Positions 59,672 to 64,000 of a DNA stretch of 64,000 nt are shown piece after piece (position 1 is the first letter of the stretch; each line of letters begins with the position of its first letter). Under the pieces are notes generated by a model. That model saw only the letters and a list, made by a program, of their open reading frames with translations, was not told the DNA's origin and did not search any database. The position numbers were made by a program, and so were the translations under genes. This DNA is from Ancylobacter defluvii (GTDB lineage Bacteria > Pseudomonadota > Alphaproteobacteria > Rhizobiales > Xanthobacteraceae), in assembly GCF_018390605.1 (NCBI RefSeq), contig NZ_JAHBGD010000024.1, positions 620,001 to 684,000 of the forward strand. The letters run 5' to 3'.

Positions 59672-62640
59672 GCCGCCTCCCCTCCTCGGGTCTCGTCGAC
59701 CGCACCCGCCCGCTGAATTTCAGCTTCGACGGCAAGAACTACCGGGGCTTTGCCGGCGATACCCTCGCCTCGGCGCTGCTCGCCAACCAGGTGCGCCTCG
59801 TCGGCCGCTCGTTCAAATATCACCGACCGCGCGGCATCCTCACCGCCGGGCCGGAAGAGCCGAACGCGCTGGTCGAGCTGCGCTCCGGCGCCCGCCGCGA
59901 ACCCAACACCCGCGCCACCGTCGCCGAACTCTATGACGGGCTCGACGCCACCAGCCAGAACCGCTGGCCGTCGCTGGCGCTCGACGCGCTGAGCCTCAAC
60001 GGCCTCGTGGCGCCGTTCCTCGGCGCCGGCTTCTACTACAAGACCTTCATGTGGCCGGCGAGCTTCTGGGAGAAGCTGTACGAGCCCGTAATCCGCCGCG
60101 CCGCCGGCCTCGGCCGCGCCGCCGAGGGCGAGGATCCCGACCATTACGAGAAGGCCAACGCCTTCTGCGACGTGCTCGTCATCGGCGCCGGCCCGGCCGG
60201 GCTGATGGCGGCGCTGGCCGCCGGCCGCGCCGGGGCCCGCGTCATTCTCGCCGACGAGGACTTCCTGGCCGGCGGCCGTCTCAATTCGGACGTCGCCCGC
60301 ATTGGCGACGAGCCCGGTCCTGCTTTCGCGGCGCGGACGGTGGCCGAGCTTGCGAGCCTGCCCAATGTGCGGATCATGACCCGCACCAGCGTGTTCGGCG
60401 TCTATGATGGCGAATATGGTGCGGTGGAGCGGGTGTCGGACCACCTGGCTACTCCGGCGCCGTTCCAGCCGCGCCAGCTGCTGTGGAAGATCACCGCCAA
60501 GCGCGCCATCCTCTGTGCCGGCGCCACCGAGCGGCCGATCGTGTTCGGCGGTAATGACCGGCCGGGCGTGATGCTCGCCGGCGCCGCCCGCAGCTATGCC
60601 AACCGCTACGGCGTCGCCGTCGGCAAGAGCGTCGCTTTTTTTGCCAATAACGATTCCGCCTGGACCTCGGCCTTCGACCTGAAGGCGGCCGGCGTCAACG
60701 TCACCACGCTGATCGACATCCGCCGCGAGGTCGCCCCGGTTCTGGCCGCGCGGGCGAAGGCGCTCGGCATCGACGCGCGGACCGACACGCAGGTGACGGG
60801 CACCACCGGCCAGCCGATCGGCGGGGGGCTGACCGGCCTCGCCATCCGCACGGCCGGGCACGGCGGGCGCATTGCCGCCGACACGCTCGCCATGTCCGGC
60901 GGCTGGTCGCCGAGCGTGCACCTCACCTGCCATCACGGCGGCAAGCCGGTGTGGCGGGACGACATCGCCGCCTTCGTGCCGGGCGGCATCCCGCCGGGGA
61001 TGACGGTGGCCGGCGCGGCGCGCGGCACCTACGGGCTCGGCGACATCCTCGCGGAGGGCGCGCGCCAGGGTGGCGAGGCGGCAGGCGATCTCGGCTTCGC
61101 GGCCTCCCTCCCCGCTTTGCCGCCCACCGAGGAGACCCCGGCCGGCATCACCGCCTTCTGGCATGTGCAGGGCTCGAAGGGGCCGGCCTTCGTCGACCAG
61201 CAGAACGACGTCACCGCCAAGGATCTCGGCATCGCCTTCAAGGAAGGCTTCCGCGCGGTGGAGCTGATGAAGCGCTACACCACGCTCGGCATGGCGACCG
61301 ACCAGGGCCGCACCTCCAACGTCAACGGCCTCGCCATCATGGCCGAGCTGACGGGTGCCAGCATCATGGAGACCGGCACCACCATCTTCCGCCCGCCCTA
61401 TACGCCGGTGTCGCTCGGCGTGCTCGGCGGCCACCACCGCGGCAAGGACTTCCGCCCGACCCGCCTTACCCCGACCCATGCCTGGGCGGCGGAACGGGGC
61501 GCGGTGTTCATCGAGACCGGACCGTGGCTGCGGGCGCAGTATTTCCCCAAGGCCGGCGAGGCCGACTGGCTGACCACCGTCAACCGTGAGGTGAAGGCGG
61601 TGCGCGCCTCGGTCGGGCTGATCGACGTCTCCACCTTCGGCAAGATCGACCTGCAGGGACCGGATGTCGGCGCCTTCCTCGACCGGGTCTACATCAACAC
61701 CTTCTCGACGCTGGCGGTGGGCAAGGCGCGCTACGGGGTAATGCTGCGCGAGGACGGCATCGTCATGGACGACGGTACTACCGCGCGCCTCGGGCCTGAG
61801 CACTATGTGATGACCACCACCACGGCGAATGCTGCCAAGGTCTATCAGCATCTCGAATTCTGCCTGCAGGTGCTATGGCCGGAGCTCGACGTGACGCTGG
61901 CCTCGGTGTCCGAGCAATGGGCGCAGATCGCCATTGCCGGGCCGCGTTCGCGCGAGGTGCTGGCGCGGGTAGTGGATGCCGGCGTCGATGTCTCGAACGA
62001 GGGCCTGCCCTTCATGGGCGCCGTCGAGCGCACGGTGATGGGCGGGGTGAAGGCGCGGCTGTTCCGCCTCTCCTTCTCCGGCGAGCTCGGCTATGAGATC
62101 GCGGTGCCGGCACGCCAGGGCGAGGCGCTCGCCCGCGCGCTGATGGCGGCGGGCGAGGAATTCGGCATCACGCCCTATGGCATCGAGGCACTGGGCGTGA
62201 TGCGCATCGAGAAGGGGCACGTGTCGGGCAACGAGCTTTCGGGCCAGACCAGCGCCGGCGATCTCGGCTTCGGCAAGATGGCCTCGACCAAGAAGGACTA
62301 TATCGGCCGAGTCCTCGCCGCCCGGCCGGGCATCGCCGATCCCGAGCGCCCGTGCCTCATCGGCTTCAAGCCGGTGGATCCGTCGCAGCGGCTGCGAGCC
62401 GGCGCGCACTTCCTGAAGCTCGGCGCGCCGGCCGACATGGCGCATGACGAGGGCTACATGACCTCGGTCGCCCATTCGCCGCATCTCGGCCACTGGATCG
62501 GCCTCGGGCTTTTGAAGAACGGGCCGCAGCGCATCGGCGAGCGGGTGCGCGCCTATGACCCGGTGCGCGGCAACGACTTCGAGGTCGAGGTGTGCTCGCC
62601 CGGCTTCATCGATCCGAACGGGGAGCGGCTGCGTGGCTGA
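59668..62640 (+). CDS. soxA: Sarcosine oxidase alpha subunit
   Basis: A 990-residue multidomain subunit. The N-terminal region holds a ferredoxin-like fold (LNFSFDGKNYRGFAGDTLAS, RSFKYHRPRGILTAGPEEPN). A Rossmann NAD domain (CDVLVIGAGPAGLMAALAAG) and an intermediate flavin/NAD segment with AILCAGATERPIVFGGNDRP follow. A C-terminal GcvT-like tetrahydrofolate-binding domain runs from about residue 600 (FRPPYTPVSLGVLGGHHRGK, GLIDVSTFGKIDLQGPDVGA, SFSGELGYEIAVPARQGEAL). It receives the methylene from sarcosine to make 5,10-methylene-THF. GGGAGG precedes the start. Confidence 0.95.
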   Translation: MSRLPSSGLVDRTRPLNFSFDGKNYRGFAGDTLASALLANQVRLVGRSFKYHRPRGILTAGPEEPNALVELRSGARREPNTRATVAELYDGLDATSQNRWPSLALDALSLNGLVAPFLGAGFYYKTFMWPASFWEKLYEPVIRRAAGLGRAAEGEDPDHYEKANAFCDVLVIGAGPAGLMAALAAGRAGARVILADEDFLAGGRLNSDVARIGDEPGPAFAARTVAELASLPNVRIMTRTSVFGVYDGEYGAVERVSDHLATPAPFQPRQLLWKITAKRAILCAGATERPIVFGGNDRPGVMLAGAARSYANRYGVAVGKSVAFFANNDSAWTSAFDLKAAGVNVTTLIDIRREVAPVLAARAKALGIDARTDTQVTGTTGQPIGGGLTGLAIRTAGHGGRIAADTLAMSGGWSPSVHLTCHHGGKPVWRDDIAAFVPGGIPPGMTVAGAARGTYGLGDILAEGARQGGEAAGDLGFAASLPALPPTEETPAGITAFWHVQGSKGPAFVDQQNDVTAKDLGIAFKEGFRAVELMKRYTTLGMATDQGRTSNVNGLAIMAELTGASIMETGTTIFRPPYTPVSLGVLGGHHRGKDFRPTRLTPTHAWAAERGAVFIETGPWLRAQYFPKAGEADWLTTVNREVKAVRASVGLIDVSTFGKIDLQGPDVGAFLDRVYINTFSTLAVGKARYGVMLREDGIVMDDGTTARLGPEHYVMTTTTANAAKVYQHLEFCLQVLWPELDVTLASVSEQWAQIAIAGPRSREVLARVVDAGVDVSNEGLPFMGAVERTVMGGVKARLFRLSFSGELGYEIAVPARQGEALARALMAAGEEFGITPYGIEALGVMRIEKGHVSGNELSGQTSAGDLGFGKMASTKKDYIGRVLAARPGIADPERPCLIGFKPVDPSQRLRAGAHFLKLGAPADMAHDEGYMTSVAHSPHLGHWIGLGLLKNGPQRIGERVRAYDPVRGNDFEVEVCSPGFIDPNGERLRG

Positions 62641-62691
62641 CCTCACCTTCCTCCCGCCCGCCGACTTCCTGCCCGTCCGGAGGCCCTGTCC

Positions 62692-63288
62692 ATGACATCC
62701 GCGCTCGACGCTCTCCCGGTCACGCAGATGCCGCCGGACGGCCATTACGGCCCGGCCGGCAAGCATGGCGTGACCGCCCGGATCTTCGATCCGCCGGCGC
62801 TCGCCACACTCGCCGCCCGCCACGGTGCCGGCGCGGCGCTCAGCGCGGCGGCGCGGGTGGAACTCGGCCTCGACCTTGCCGACGCGCCACGCCTGTCCCG
62901 CGCCAATGGCCTCACCGCCATCGGCACCGGCCCGGGTCGCTGGTTCCTCCTCGCCGAGGCACCGGAGGACCTGCCGGCCCACCTCGCCGCGCTCGCCCCG
63001 CATGCGGCGATCACCGAGCAGACCGATGCCATGGTCGGCTTCGAGCTTTCCGGCCCGCATGTGCGCGACCTGCTCGCCAAGGGCGTGACGGTAGATCTCG
63101 ACCCATCGGTGTTTCCACCCGGCGCGGCGGCGACCAGCAATGTCGCGCATATCAACACCAGCTTCTGGCGCGAGCCGGGCGACGAGCGCTTCGTCTTTCT
63201 CGCTGGACGCAGCTACGCCGTGGCCTTTGCACGCTTCCTTGTCGCCTCCGGCGCCGCATTCGGGCTCGAACTCGTCCATCGAGGTTGA
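62692..63288 (+). CDS. soxG: Sarcosine oxidase gamma subunit
   Basis: A 198-residue accessory subunit of the GcvT-like fold. VTARIFDPPALATLAARHGA, GLDLADAPRLSRANGLTAIG, EQTDAMVGFELSGPHVRDLL and FPPGAAATSNVAHINTSFWR match SoxG. It starts 51 bp after soxA with GGAGG nearby, and completes the BDAG order. It has no independent catalytic site. Confidence 0.92.
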   Translation: MTSALDALPVTQMPPDGHYGPAGKHGVTARIFDPPALATLAARHGAGAALSAAARVELGLDLADAPRLSRANGLTAIGTGPGRWFLLAEAPEDLPAHLAALAPHAAITEQTDAMVGFELSGPHVRDLLAKGVTVDLDPSVFPPGAAATSNVAHINTSFWREPGDERFVFLAGRSYAVAFARFLVASGAAFGLELVHRG

Positions 63289-63412
63289 GGGCGGCGCGAA
63301 GCGCGCTTCCCTCCCGACCGCATCTCCCCTAAAACCCGCGCCGAAACGCCTTCGCCCGAGCCGCCGATACCCGCGGCGCCGGGCGCAGAGCGGCGAGCCG
63401 ACGAGAACCGCC

Positions 63413-64000
63413 ATGACCGACGCTACCGCTACCGAGAGCTACATCCTCACCCTCTCCTGCCCGGACCGCCCCGGCATCGTCGCCGGCGTCGCCAATTTCC
63501 TGTTCGAACATGGCTGCAACATCCTCGAGGCGCAGCAGTTCGACGACACCGAGAGCGGCCGCTTCTTCATGCGCGTCTCCTTCGAACGCGTCGCGGGCGA
63601 GAGCACGCTGGACAGCCTGAAGACGGATTTCGCTGCGGTGGCCGACACGTTCAGCCTGAGCTGGCGGCTGCGCCTGCGCTCGCAGAAGCAGAAGGTGATG
63701 CTGCTGGTCTCGAAATTCGACCATTGCCTCGCTGACCTGCTCTATCGCTGGCGCATCGGCGAGATCCCGATGGAGATCACCGCCATCGCCGCCAACTACC
63801 CGCGCGAGACCTACGCCCATCTCGATTTCGACGGCATCCCGTTCCATTACCTACCGATCACCAAGTCGACCAAGATGGAGCAGGAGGCGCAGCTCTGGGA
63901 GCTGTTCCAGAAGACCGGCTCGGAAGTCGCGGTGCTCGCCCGCTACATGCAGGTGCTCTCCGACGGGCTGTCGGCCAAGCTGTCGGGGCGCTGCATCAAC
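63413..64000 (+). CDS. purU: Formyltetrahydrofolate deformylase, N-terminal part (truncated by window edge)
   Basis: About 196 of roughly 285 residues are visible. An N-terminal ACT domain, ESYILTLSCPDRPGIVAGVA then EHGCNILEAQQFDDTESGRF, precedes the formyltransferase-like domain beginning KVMLLVSKFDHCLADLLYRW. IPFHYLPITKSTKMEQEAQL matches PurU, as does VAVLARYMQVLSDGLSAKLS with the conserved Asn/His region just beyond. It hydrolyses 10-formyl-THF to formate and THF, removing one-carbon units loaded by sarcosine oxidase. It lies 125 bp after soxG and is likely part of the same catabolic unit. Confidence 0.95.
   Translation, partial: MTDATATESYILTLSCPDRPGIVAGVANFLFEHGCNILEAQQFDDTESGRFFMRVSFERVAGESTLDSLKTDFAAVADTFSLSWRLRLRSQKQKVMLLVSKFDHCLADLLYRWRIGEIPMEITAIAANYPRETYAHLDFDGIPFHYLPITKSTKMEQEAQLWELFQKTGSEVAVLARYMQVLSDGLSAKLSGRCIN

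Overview
The window is GC-rich (about two-thirds G+C by eye) and densely coded. It carries one kind of genome throughout except for a short AT-rich interruption near 46-48 kb. Gene families and context point to an alphaproteobacterium of the Hyphomicrobiales (Rhizobiales). The clues are an IalB-family protein, a NadQ-type regulator beside nadABC, an ABC biotin transporter bioMNY, heterotetrameric sarcosine oxidase genes followed by purU, and the inverted intergenic repeats typical of that order. No rRNA, tRNA, CRISPR array or transposase was seen.

Layout. 1-4.3 kb: arginine deiminase (arcA, cut by the window edge) and its arginine/ornithine antiporter arcD, a GntR/UTRA regulator and an IalB-family exported protein. 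4.4-11.9 kb: one very large autotransporter adhesin-like gene (2502 aa) with a 53-residue repeat. 12.5-18.7 kb: a MarC-family membrane protein, an RND efflux pump with its adaptor, and an exported nucleoside phosphorylase-like enzyme. 18.7-25.5 kb: a ydcSTUVW-type cluster (polyamine/GABA-type ABC transporter plus aminobutyraldehyde dehydrogenase) with a LysR regulator. 25.8-31.6 kb: a MarR regulator behind a near-perfect 40-bp palindrome, a DUF1398-like protein, ferredoxin reductase, plsC, adenine deaminase and an aldo/keto reductase. 31.8-37 kb: a DeoR regulator and an aldo/keto reductase-bioM-bioN-bioY-AMP ligase operon.

37.1-44.1 kb concerns NAD synthesis. A NUDIX-related regulator (NadQ type) and nadABC are separated by an acetyltransferase and a glycosyltransferase. 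Two near-identical palindromic operators, with an intrinsic terminator between them, precede nadA. 44.2-45.8 kb: a tandem glycine riboswitch precedes a DadA-type D-amino-acid dehydrogenase. 45.8-47.9 kb: an unrecognised two-gene locus, a 606-aa protein with an N-terminal helix-turn-helix-like segment and AT-rich 3' part, divergent from a tiny membrane protein. 48-50.9 kb: a copper P-type ATPase and divergent CsoR repressor with two CsoR-type palindromes. 51-55.3 kb: GH5 glycosidase, GntP-type permease and GH1 glycosidase. 55.4-58 kb: an acyl carrier protein/ketoacyl synthase pair and a LysR regulator. 58.1-64 kb: soxBDAG and purU (cut by the window edge).

Much of the window is nitrogen and one-carbon catabolism: arginine, polyamine/GABA, adenine, D-amino acid/glycine and sarcosine. 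Each module has its own local regulator or RNA switch. The best candidates for undescribed biology are the 46-48 kb locus, the duplicated operator/terminator leader of nadA, and the glycine riboswitch driving an amino-acid dehydrogenase. Next come the ATGA-coupled mini-ORF inside the biotin transporter operon and the AMP ligase at the end of that operon.
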